Source: Chryseobacterium sp. Leaf405
GTDB taxonomy: Bacteria; Bacteroidota; Bacteroidia; Flavobacteriales; Weeksellaceae
Direction of reading: 5' to 3'
DNA length: 64,000 nt
Assembly: GCF_001425355.1 (NCBI RefSeq)
Contig: NZ_LMQN01000018.1
Span: 100,261 to 164,260 of the forward strand
Positions 25,749 to 34,200 of the stretch are shown one piece after another; within the stretch, counting starts at the first letter, position 1; each line of letters opens with the position of its first letter. The position numbers were made by a program, and so were the translations under genes. Under the pieces are notes generated by a model, which saw nothing but the letters and a program-made list of their open reading frames with translations, had not been told where the DNA came from and made no database searches.

Positions 25749-27190
25749 TATTGTGTAATTTGAATTACCGTTGAATATTTTAATTGATTTCTTTCTTTTG
25801 GTAAATTAATTTCAATTGAATTACCTGATTTTTTCCATTTAATTTTATTAGTCAATCCTAAAACCTTCACCGATTTTGGCTTAAAATTTTCTGGAATTGC
25901 AAAGCTTAAAGACGATGGAGACTGATAATTTATTTTTTCATCCAAGTGAAAAATATTCACCATTTTACCGTCTTTGCTTTGGGTATAATAAAAATTTCCG
26001 TCGTGGAAAGGTGCAACGGTTCTTGTTGCAAAAACTGCAGACTGATTGTGCTCCATCCAACCGGAAATTTCATTTAATCTTTCATAAACAATCGCATCGT
26101 AATCGCCGTTGGGTCCGGGCGCAATATTCATCAGGTAATTTCCGCCTCTGGAAATGATTTTCACCAACGTTTCAATAATTTTTTGAGACGATTTATAATT
26201 ATCATTCGGGACATATGAAAATGAATCGCCCATCGTAATACAGCTCTCCCAAGGGATCGAAAGTGCTTTTTCCGGAACGGCCTGTTCGGGCGTTACATAA
26301 TTTTCCCATTTTCCGGGAACAGTACGGTCCACAACAATAATTCCGGGTTGATTTTTTCGAGCCATCGTCCCGATTTTATCCATATCAATATCCTGTTCGA
26401 CTTTAATGGTTCTCTGCCATTCAACATTGGGGTCGATTGTGTGAAATGGACGAACCCAGCCTCCGTCTAACCAAAGAATATCAATTTTACCGTAGTTTGA
26501 AGTGATCTCGTTTAACTGATTAAAAGTAAAATTCTTAAAACTGTTCCATCTTTCAGGATATTTTTTAGGATCATAATTCACATTTCTGTCTTTTGGTGGA
26601 AAATATGACCACCAATAATCATCTGAATGCCAATCGGGTTTTGAAAAATAAGCTCCGATTTTAAATCCTTTTTTTCTAAAAGTATTGAAAATCTCTTTCG
26701 TTACATCCGCTTTGGGATTTTTGGAAAAAGGAGTTTTTGGAGAAGTGATTTTGTAGTCAGACTGTTGGGTATTGAACATTGCAAAACCATCGTGATGTTT
26801 TGTTGTAAAAACCACATATTTCATTCCTGCCTTCTTCGTCGCGTCTGCCCATTTTTGCGGATTAAATTGAGTCGGATTGAAAGTCGTCTGTAGATTTTCG
26901 TAGTTTTTTATGTATTCGTAGTACGCTTTTCCGTGTTCGGGTTGTCTCTGCGTCCACGATTCGTCTTCCGGACAAAGGCTCCAGCTTTCAACAATTCCCC
27001 ACTGGCTGTATGTTCCCCAATGCATGAACAGTCCGAATTTTAAGTCCTGCCAATTTTCAAGATTCTGAACAACAAGCGGATCTGTAGGTTTCTGATAGCC
27101 ATCGGAAACATTGTGAGCCTGAGAAAAAAATGTGGATGATATAAGTAATGATGAAAGAAAAAAGGTTTTAGTTTTTGATCTGATTAACAT
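25748..27190 (-). CDS. Alpha-L-fucosidase (GH29)
   Basis: 480 residues with a signal peptide (FFLSSLLISSTFFSQAH). The GH29 barrel motifs are clear: FGLFMHWGTYSQWG near the start, YVVFTTKHHDGFAMF, and the nucleophile aspartate in IDILWLDGGW. It removes alpha-linked fucose from glycans, probably in the periplasm. It is the first gene of a two-gene glycosidase operon with the GH3 enzyme. A 41-bp tandem repeat starts about 90 bp upstream of its ATG, where regulators would be expected to bind. Confidence 0.94.
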   Translation of the reverse strand: MLIRSKTKTFFLSSLLISSTFFSQAHNVSDGYQKPTDPLVVQNLENWQDLKFGLFMHWGTYSQWGIVESWSLCPEDESWTQRQPEHGKAYYEYIKNYENLQTTFNPTQFNPQKWADATKKAGMKYVVFTTKHHDGFAMFNTQQSDYKITSPKTPFSKNPKADVTKEIFNTFRKKGFKIGAYFSKPDWHSDDYWWSYFPPKDRNVNYDPKKYPERWNSFKNFTFNQLNEITSNYGKIDILWLDGGWVRPFHTIDPNVEWQRTIKVEQDIDMDKIGTMARKNQPGIIVVDRTVPGKWENYVTPEQAVPEKALSIPWESCITMGDSFSYVPNDNYKSSQKIIETLVKIISRGGNYLMNIAPGPNGDYDAIVYERLNEISGWMEHNQSAVFATRTVAPFHDGNFYYTQSKDGKMVNIFHLDEKINYQSPSSLSFAIPENFKPKSVKVLGLTNKIKWKKSGNSIEINLPKERNQLKYSTVIQITQ

Positions 27191-27281
27191 CGACGTTTAG
27201 TTTTTGCTAAATTAAACTTTAACAGGAAATTTTCTACACAAAACGTAAAGTTTTTAACCTGAAATTAATAAAACAGTTTTA

Positions 27282-27437
27282 TGTTTTAATCTAAACACAT
27301 TGTTTTAACTTTCACAGGTTTCTGTTTTAGTCTAAACAACCTGTTTTGACTCTCATGGATTTCTGTTTTAATCTAAACAGCCTGTTTTAACTCTCATAGG
27401 TTTCTGTTTTAGTCTAAGCAACCTGTTTTTACTCAGG
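27282..27437. repeat. 41-bp tandem repeat array with dyad cores
   Basis: Units of exactly 41 bp start at 27302, 27343 and 27384, with a partial unit from 27425 and a diverged one before 27302. Each unit consists of two half-units beginning CTGTTTT. Four copies of a near-palindrome, TGTTTTAGTCTAAACA or close variants, sit at 27282, 27323, 27364 and 27405, exactly 41 bp apart. It lies between the TIGR01777 gene stop and the fucosidase start. Confidence 0.85.
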
Positions 27438-27484
27438 TGATAAAAGATTACAGCAACCATAATTTATTTTTTAAAAGCTTTTTT

Positions 27485-28381
27485 CTATTGAATTAAACTT
27501 TTAAAAGCTTTTTCGATATCCGGATAGGTAAATTCAAAACCACTTTGTAGTATTTTTTCGGGATAAACATTTCTACTTTTTAATAATAATTCGGTTTCAG
27601 TTCGCAGAAAAATGGATGCTATTTCCAACTGCCAAACTGGAGCATTTAAACCAAGCGAAATGTTCATTTCTTTTCTTAATTTTCTCATGAAATCTTCGTT
27701 GAACAAAGGATTAGGGGCAGTAATATTAATTTCACCAACGATGTTTTCATTATTGATAAGAAAATCAACGGCTTTGCAAAAATCATCAATATGAATCCAG
27801 CTTAACTTCTGATTTCCTCTTCCCTGTTTTCCGCCTAAGCCTAATTTGGTAATCAATTTTAATTTCGGAAAAGCCCCGCCGTTTTTGCCTAAAACGATTG
27901 AAGTCCGTAAAGCAACTTTTCGTATATTTTCATTCTTAACCGTAAAAAATTCTTTTTCCCAGCTTTTACAAATATTCATTGAAAAATCGTCGCCGATGAT
28001 TCCATTTTTTTCTGTATTTAAATGTGTTTCTGAATGAATATAAATGGTTGCAGAACTTGCATTCAACCAAACTTTAGGCTTATTGACAGATTGATCGACA
28101 GCTTGTTGAATCACATTGGTACTGTCGATTCTTGAATAATAAATTTCCTTTTTATTTTCCTCATTATATCGGCAATCAACAGATTTTCCTGTGAGATTAA
28201 TAAGAACATCAGCATTTTCAAGTACGCCTTTCCATTCCCCCAAAGTCTTTGCATCCCAATAAATTTCGTTTTCACGTTTGGGATTCCGCGTTAAAATATA
28301 CACTTGATTCCCTTTTTCCGTAAAATATTTTTCTAAGTTTTTTCCGAGAAAACCGGTTCCCGCTGCGATGATTATTTTCAT
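27485..28381 (-). CDS. TIGR01777-family epimerase-like oxidoreductase
   Basis: 298 residues. The N-terminal nucleotide-binding loop is AAGTGFLGKNL, followed by DVLINLTGKSVDCRY and the family's C-terminal DUF1731 region (LNAPVWQLEIASIFLRTETELLLKS). Members are NAD(P)-dependent extended short-chain dehydrogenases of unclear substrate (E. coli YfcH type). It is the last gene of a minus-strand cluster with a GbsR-type regulator, two membrane proteins, a DUF393 protein and an SRPBCC protein, a combination often found together in Flavobacteriia. Confidence 0.9.
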   Translation of the reverse strand: MKIIIAAGTGFLGKNLEKYFTEKGNQVYILTRNPKRENEIYWDAKTLGEWKGVLENADVLINLTGKSVDCRYNEENKKEIYYSRIDSTNVIQQAVDQSVNKPKVWLNASSATIYIHSETHLNTEKNGIIGDDFSMNICKSWEKEFFTVKNENIRKVALRTSIVLGKNGGAFPKLKLITKLGLGGKQGRGNQKLSWIHIDDFCKAVDFLINNENIVGEINITAPNPLFNEDFMRKLRKEMNISLGLNAPVWQLEIASIFLRTETELLLKSRNVYPEKILQSGFEFTYPDIEKAFKSLIQ

Positions 28382-28420
28382 TTTGGTTTTATTAATGGTT
28401 GACTGTTGCTAGTTTTAAAT

Positions 28421-28443
28421 GCTTCGACAAGTTCAACGTGATA
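28421..28443 (+). repeat. Possible fragment of a dispersed intergenic element
   Basis: GCTTCGACAAGTTCAACGTG resembles, from memory, a short motif scattered between genes in many Flavobacteriia (GCTTCGACAAGCTCAG type). There is only one copy in this window, so this is a weak call. Confidence 0.25.
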
Positions 28444-28466
28444 TGCGAATATCAAATACTAATACT

Positions 28467-28915
28467 TTAATTATTTTCTGCAGTTGATTTTATTAACTGA
28501 TTTCGTTCTAACAAAAATTTTTTCATATAACTTTTAAGAAATAAAATATTGAAAATTTTTCCGATGAGTCCCAAAGGAGATTGAAATTCGAAAACATCTG
28601 TCATGATTGTATTTTTACCTTCCTGCCTGAAAATATGTTGATGTTTCATCGATTTGAAAACTCCTCTTTGCATTATATCTTTGAAATAATAAGGTTTATT
28701 CATACAATTTTCGTCGTTAACGTTTGATATAATCCCAGATGCTTTGCTTTCCATGTCACCGTTTCTCCTTCTTCAATTAATCCCGAAACTCTTCCTGCGA
28801 TTGCTTTTTCATTAGTTTTTGAAGTTGATTTCTGATGCAAATCGATGTCTCTTGCTAAATCAAAAACAGTTTGAATATCTGCATTAATTATTGTGTTTAA
28901 ATGTAGGATTGCCAT
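28467..28915 (-). pseudogene. SRPBCC (START/cyclase-like) protein gene, frameshifted
   Basis: Two overlapping minus-strand frames together make one SRPBCC protein. Codons from 28915 encode the first half (LNTIINADIQTVFDLARDID... VTWKAKHLGLYQTLTTKI) and stop at 28700. The second half continues in another frame from MNKPYYFKDIMQRGVFKSM and ends at 28467. The join is at about 28700-28706 and needs one to a few bases changed. The full protein would be about 148 residues, the usual length. It would bind a hydrophobic ligand. Either the gene is broken or the base call is wrong there. Confidence 0.85.
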
Positions 28916-28925
28916 TTTTTAGTTT

Positions 28926-29738
28926 TTAAAGATTAGTCCAAACTAAAATAGCTACCACAATCATTCTGAAAATCATCCAGGAAAATGTCGGAATAAAATT
29001 TAACTGTAAGATTCTGCATCTCCGAATATGTTCCAGAAACATGATGAATACTACGATTGCGAAATAAATAATTGAGAAAACTGAACTTAGATTTAAAAAT
29101 AAAGAAGGAACTAAAAGTAGTGTTCCGATCAAAGAAACAGTCATCATATTTCCAAGATAATTCCAGACTTTGTCTTTTAAATAGGTTTTTAAAAATATAG
29201 TCTGCCAAATAATCTGTCCGAGACAAATTGCAAATTCTCTCCAGAAATTCTGACTTAAACCTAATCCTAATTTTGTTGAAAAAACACTTAAAATATATGC
29301 CGAAAAAATAACAACAAAAGCAATATATGCTAATCTATATTTTAAATTAAAATCAGGAACACAAGCTTCTTCCGTACTATCTTTCTTTGAAGGAATAATC
29401 TGCTTTCTATTGTAAGAAACAAAAGAATACAACTTTTTGAAAAACCAATAAAAAGGTTTTATTCGGGCAATCTTTTCTAATGTTGGAAATGAATTTCCGA
29501 TGATTAATAATAAACTATCTAAGCCGTAAATTACTGTATTTTTTTCATGATCAACCAAAGCTATTTCGTTTTTCGCACGGTTAAAATCAATTAGGTTTTT
29601 ATTCTTAAAACTTAATTCTGTAAAGGCTTCTCTTCCGCTTTCATCCAACATTCCGGATTTGATGAAACCTTTTGAATAGATATTGCACATCGGGCATTCG
29701 TTGTCGTAGATAAGTATGTGATTTTTGAGGGTTTTCAT
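28926..29738 (-). CDS. DUF393 (DCC family thiol-disulfide oxidoreductase-like) membrane protein
   Basis: 270 residues. The N-terminal half is the DUF393 fold with a DNECPMC motif at about 12-18, so two cysteines lie in CxxC spacing. The second half (about 130-270) has four or five membrane spans (AYIAFVVIFSAYILSVF, IGTLLLVPSLFLNLSSVFSI). DUF393 proteins are thioredoxin-like but their reaction is not established. The fusion to a membrane domain suggests redox work at the inner membrane. It lies in the GbsR-SRPBCC-TIGR01777 cluster. Confidence 0.87.
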   Translation of the reverse strand: MKTLKNHILIYDNECPMCNIYSKGFIKSGMLDESGREAFTELSFKNKNLIDFNRAKNEIALVDHEKNTVIYGLDSLLLIIGNSFPTLEKIARIKPFYWFFKKLYSFVSYNRKQIIPSKKDSTEEACVPDFNLKYRLAYIAFVVIFSAYILSVFSTKLGLGLSQNFWREFAICLGQIIWQTIFLKTYLKDKVWNYLGNMMTVSLIGTLLLVPSLFLNLSSVFSIIYFAIVVFIMFLEHIRRCRILQLNFIPTFSWMIFRMIVVAILVWTNL

Positions 29739-29817
29739 GATAAATATTTTTTAAAGATTCAAGAAATCTCCTTTTGTTCTTTTGTTTTGTAATTTGAACG
29801 TGAAATACATCCAGATT

Positions 29818-30219
29818 TTAAATATCAGTGCTTTCATTTGTAGTAATTTTATCTTTATTCATTGAATGTTTGCGACCTTTCAAGAAAAGTAACAGATTTA
29901 GAAGCATCATAATTCCTAGATAAATTGAGAATCCGCCAATCTTTTTGCTAAGTGCGACAACTAATCTTTCTGCGGTTTCGATTTGAAAAAACTCAATAAT
30001 ACAAAGAGCAAAACCGATATTTAAAAGGTAAAAACCAATCTTAAATAATGAGTTTGTCGCCATGGCAATGTCTTCTTTCTGATGAAAAATATCAATCATA
30101 AAAGTTTTAGAATTTTTGAAAAGAAATTGAGAAACTAAAACCGTAAGCGTGATTACAATGGGTAAATAGATCATGTACGCTGAAAAGTTGTACGTCTGAG
30201 TAAGAATTGTTGCTGTCAT
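29818..30219 (-). CDS. Small membrane protein of unknown function (paralogue of the next gene)
   Basis: 133 residues with three or four membrane spans (MIYLPIVITLTVLVSQFLF, GFYLLNIGFALCIIEF, SIYLGIMMLLNLLLFL) and a polar C-terminal tail. It aligns along most of its length with the 114-residue protein encoded six bases upstream (30226-30570): YLLNIGF versus YLVNLGY, ETAERLV versus TTMEKVL, and a final basic KGRKH versus LRKK. The function is unknown. Confidence 0.8.
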   Translation of the reverse strand: MTATILTQTYNFSAYMIYLPIVITLTVLVSQFLFKNSKTFMIDIFHQKEDIAMATNSLFKIGFYLLNIGFALCIIEFFQIETAERLVVALSKKIGGFSIYLGIMMLLNLLLFLKGRKHSMNKDKITTNESTDI

Positions 30220-30225
30220 GATAGT

Positions 30226-30570
30226 TTATTTTAATGTTAATTTTTTTCTTAAAATGTAAAGAGTGAAAATGTTTGAAAAATGTAAAAAACAGAGAATTAA
30301 AACTATATAGCCAATACGGGTAAAAACAGTTTCCAATACCTTTTCCATCGTTGTAATTTTCACCCAAAAACTCAGGCTTATAGCGATATAACCGAGATTT
30401 ACCAGATAATAACTTGCTAACAGTATTCTGTTTACGGTTAAACAAAAATCTTTGTCTTTAATGAGATATTCCAAATATACTTTTCCGGAATTGAAGCATC
30501 TTCTCCCAACATCAATCGTGATGTATGAACTGATTGAAAGAAAAAGTATATATGAAATTATATTAAACAT
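30226..30570 (-). CDS. Small membrane protein of unknown function (paralogue of 29818-30219)
   Basis: 114 residues with three or four spans (SYILFLSISSYITIDV, YYLVNLGYIAISLSFWV, IGYIVLILCFLHFSNIF). It is followed six bases later by its paralogue, so the two are probably made together and may form a heterodimer. It is the first gene after the GbsR-type regulator gene, 71 bp downstream. Confidence 0.8.
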   Translation of the reverse strand: MFNIISYILFLSISSYITIDVGRRCFNSGKVYLEYLIKDKDFCLTVNRILLASYYLVNLGYIAISLSFWVKITTMEKVLETVFTRIGYIVLILCFLHFSNIFTLYILRKKLTLK

Positions 30571-30641
30571 TTTATAAATATTATATTTTCAATAATTTTT
30601 GAAAGTTTATTCGAAATAAAAAAGGAGTTTGAAGTCCTTTC

Positions 30642-31145
30642 CTATTTTAATAAATTAGTAATCTTCCCAACTAGCCAATGATCATCGCTTTTTATCGCTA
30701 AATCCATTATATTGTTGATTTTTCCTGTTACGGAACTGAAATCTTCCATGAGTTTGATAAATTCTTTTGCGCCTTCAGAATCTTTATCCTCAATATTTTT
30801 AAGCTCTTCTAAAAAGGAAATTACAGGTTCAATTTCCCTTTTTCTACGTTCTTTTGTAATTTGTTTGAACAAATACCAGACATCTTTTTCGGCTATAAAG
30901 TATTCTTTTCTATCGCCCTTCACAAATTCCTTTTTTACAATTCCCCAATCGATTAAAGCACGAAGATTCATATTGGCATTTCCTCTAGAAATTTCAAGCT
31001 GTTCCATCACCTCATCGGTAGAAAGCGCTTTTCCACTTGCCAACAGTAAAGCGTGCACCTGCGCCATTGTACGATTGATTCCCCAATTGGTAGCAAACGT
31101 TCCCCAAGTCTGAATGTATTTTTCTTTAGCTTCTGACAACTGCAT
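30642..31145 (-). CDS. GbsR/MarR-type transcriptional regulator
   Basis: 167 residues. A winged helix-turn-helix (ALSTDEVMEQLEISRGNANMNLRALIDWGIV) is at about 38-70 and is followed by a wing (KGDRKEYFIAEKD) and a helical dimerisation region. The length and pattern fit the GbsR branch of the MarR superfamily, which act as repressors, often responding to osmolytes or membrane state. It heads the minus-strand cluster down to 27485 and probably controls it. A perfect palindrome overlaps its own promoter, which suggests autoregulation. Confidence 0.88.
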   Translation of the reverse strand: MQLSEAKEKYIQTWGTFATNWGINRTMAQVHALLLASGKALSTDEVMEQLEISRGNANMNLRALIDWGIVKKEFVKGDRKEYFIAEKDVWYLFKQITKERRKREIEPVISFLEELKNIEDKDSEGAKEFIKLMEDFSSVTGKINNIMDLAIKSDDHWLVGKITNLLK

Positions 31146-31169
31146 TTTGTTTTCTTTTAATTTCTATTA

Positions 31170-31199
31170 CAAATATAATTATATTTCTTGAATTTTCAA
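31170..31199 (-). promoter_or_regulatory. Promoter of the GbsR-type gene with overlapping palindrome
   Basis: On the minus strand TTG (31199-31197) and TATATTTG (31177-31170) are 19 bases apart, a good match to the Bacteroidota -33/-7 pattern. A perfect 16-bp palindrome, AAATATAATTATATTT (31171-31186), overlaps the -7 box and could be an operator. Confidence 0.6.
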
Positions 31200-31240
31200 T
31201 AATTTTTGAAATTTTATTTTATTTTTTTTCCTCCTATAAA

Positions 31241-31270
31241 AAAATCTTTGTATAAAACTATACAAAGATC
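31241..31270 (-). terminator. Terminator of the macroglobulin-like gene
   Basis: ATCTTTGTATA / TATACAAAGAT is a perfect 11-bp stem with a run of T on the minus strand, 27 bases after the stop at 31297. Confidence 0.88.
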
Positions 31271-31296
31271 ATGATGTCAAAAATATTACAATCAAA

Positions 31297-34200
31297 TCAC
31301 AGCTCAATTTTAGTTTTAATTCCTTCATTCCAAAACTTAGATTCCGGGGTATAATACAAATAAACATTGCTTGCTTTTCCGGTGTATTCACCCGCAAATT
31401 CAACTTTTAAATCGAGATTGATCACTTTTGTCTCGTTTGCCTCCAAATGTTCCCAATATAATACCAGATAATTATCAAAAATTTCAAAATAAGAAACCTG
31501 TTTTTTATCAATCATATCTTTTAGCAACGCATTTTGCAGCGTCAGTCCAGCCGGAATTCCGATTTTCGCTGTAATCATTGGTAACTGTCCATTGACTTTA
31601 TTCTTAATGGTGATCATCATTCTATTGGTCTCACCTACTTTCGAGTGTTGAGATTTCAATTTAGTTTCCATTGTTAAAGGAATATCAGAACTTTTTGGTG
31701 GTTCTAAAGTATAATATTGATACTCCAATTTATAAGGTAACCCTTTTTTTGAATTTGGATAATTAATCAGAACTTCATTTTCTCCATTTTTAAATGCAGA
31801 TCCTGAACTCATGGTTGAACTTATTTCGGCTCCATTAGCTGTAATGATTGGTTTTTCAACACCATACAATTTTTCGTTTTTTGAAAAGAATCCCGACAGT
31901 GCTTCCAATGCCAGACTTGTTGCCTGTGTAGAACCAAATCCGTAATATCCATTATAACCGATGAGTTCGTCCGCAACTTCAGCGATTTTCAATTGATTAT
32001 CCTCAGAATTTTTTTGCAATGCCATCAAATAAAGCGATAATGTTTCTGCATTTGCCGACATTCTTCCGGAACCTGTAAAAGTGGTTGCAGGCTTGATATT
32101 TTTATTCTCAAATTGCAGATTCAGCATATTGATAATTTTCGCATAATCTCCCTCTTTTTTAAGGTAGGAAGAAGTATTCGCCATCAATGCGAGCTGATAA
32201 GAATCTTTCGTCGCCATAGCTCTGTTCAAAGCAACCGCATAAGAATCTTCAAGTTCATTTTTTAATCCAATTTTCGACAAAGCGTATAACACATACATAT
32301 TTCTCGACCATGAATATTCTGAAAAAGGTGCATTTATCTCATAGCTTTTTCTCACATCAAAGATTCCGTTTTTGTTTTTCTTTGAAAGAATAAACATTTT
32401 AAGATTTTGAATCAGTTTTTCATCAATTTTAATTACTTTCTTCAGATCGGTAAACTCAAGCAGAGCCAAAGCGGAAATAGAAACATCGGATTCCGAAGCA
32501 TTAAAATAGCCAAATCCGCCATCTTTATTTTTATAATTGAGCATTTTTTCGAAACCTTTTTTAAGATTTTTAACGGCGGTTCCCTCTAGGTCAGCTTTCA
32601 GTTTCCCACTGGTTTTCAGATAATCCAAAATAAAAATATTCGGATATACCGTTGAAGAAAGCTGTTCAAAGCAGCCGTAGGGTTCCCTTTTCAGTCTTTC
32701 CATATCTTCAAACATACTTAAAGCAGAATTTTCGAAAACGTAATAAGAGGAAAAGAAACTTCGATTGATATATCCCGGAATATTAATTTTGTTATTTTCT
32801 GAAGTATTTCCAATGATCGAATAATAATGCGGAAAACCTTTTTCATCAACATTAAAAGGAAGAATCATGGTTTCTCTAAAATCGCTAGCTCTTACCGTAA
32901 ACTGGATGTTTGAACTTACGACTTCATCTGTCTGGATTTTCACCAATAATATTCCTGATTCTAAAGGTTTCAACGTAATTAAACTGTCTGATTGTATTAA
33001 TTTGACATGATCCGGAACCATCACATCCATCTTCATTGTCTTTGTTTCCGAAGAATTATTTTTAACAACAACAGGAATCGTCATTTGATCTGTTCTGGTT
33101 ACATACTGCGGAATTTTAGCATCAATAGAAATAAGACTTTGAGCAGCATAGGTAGTTTCATCTCTTCCTAAAAGTCCGTTTGCCGAAATTCCTTCTGTCA
33201 AAATTCTGAAAGTGGTATTGGCATCAGAATTATAAAATTCAACAGTTGCTTTTCCGTTTTTATCTGTTTCTATCACAGGATTCCAATAAATATTTTCTCT
33301 GTAATCAAATCTGTACGATGTGTTAGTACTTTCGTAAACGGGATATGAAAATTCTCGTCGACCGGTATAAGACACAAGGCTATCGTGCGGAATGGCTTTT
33401 ACAGCAATATAAGATTTTGGGGTAATATCAAAATTAATTGATCCGTTTCCGTATTTCGAAGAAGTGATGAGAATAACTCCGTTGGCTCCCTGACTTCCAT
33501 ATAATGCAGTTGCGGCAGCATCTTTTAAAACAGTGACAGAATTGAGGTCATTTGTATTCACATTGATATTAAAATTTTCGACAGGGATGCCGTCTACCAC
33601 AAACAATGGTTTTTTATTGGTCATTGACCGAGACCCCCTGATCATTATGTTTCCGCTGGGTTGATTGCTGACAGCTGAAATTTCAAGACCTGAAACTTTT
33701 CCCTGTAAAAGATAACCAAGAGTATTACTTTGAATTTCTTCTGTTCTGACAATTTGTGACGAAGAGGTCAATGCATCTGATCTCTTTTTTATTCCTAAAG
33801 CTCCAGTTATCACAACTTCACCAATATTCTGCTGACGTGAAATTTTATCAACGCTTTTTCTTACCGAAGATTTATTGATGAGTTCTTTTTTCTTTTCAGT
33901 TTGTTTTTCTACGGCTTCCTTTACAATTTCTTCAACGTTAATATTGCTAATTTCAGATTTTGTTAAGGGATTAATATTGAGTTTATAAGCTAAAATTCTG
34001 ATATTAACTTTATGTCTGGGTTTAAAAGATTTTGCAATGATTTTATAGGGTTTCGCATTGCTGAGATCAGAAAAATAGAATAATCCATTTTCATCTGTTA
34101 CCTGTTTCACCATTTTGTTGGTGCCATTATAACCATCTTCTACAAGAAAAACTTCCGCTTTTACAGGATTTTTATGTTCATCTTCCACCACTCCATAGAT

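Noticed and set aside
27282..27437. Possible CRISPR array at the 41-bp repeat
   Set aside because: Units are contiguous with no unique spacers, the units themselves diverge, and no cas gene is in the window.
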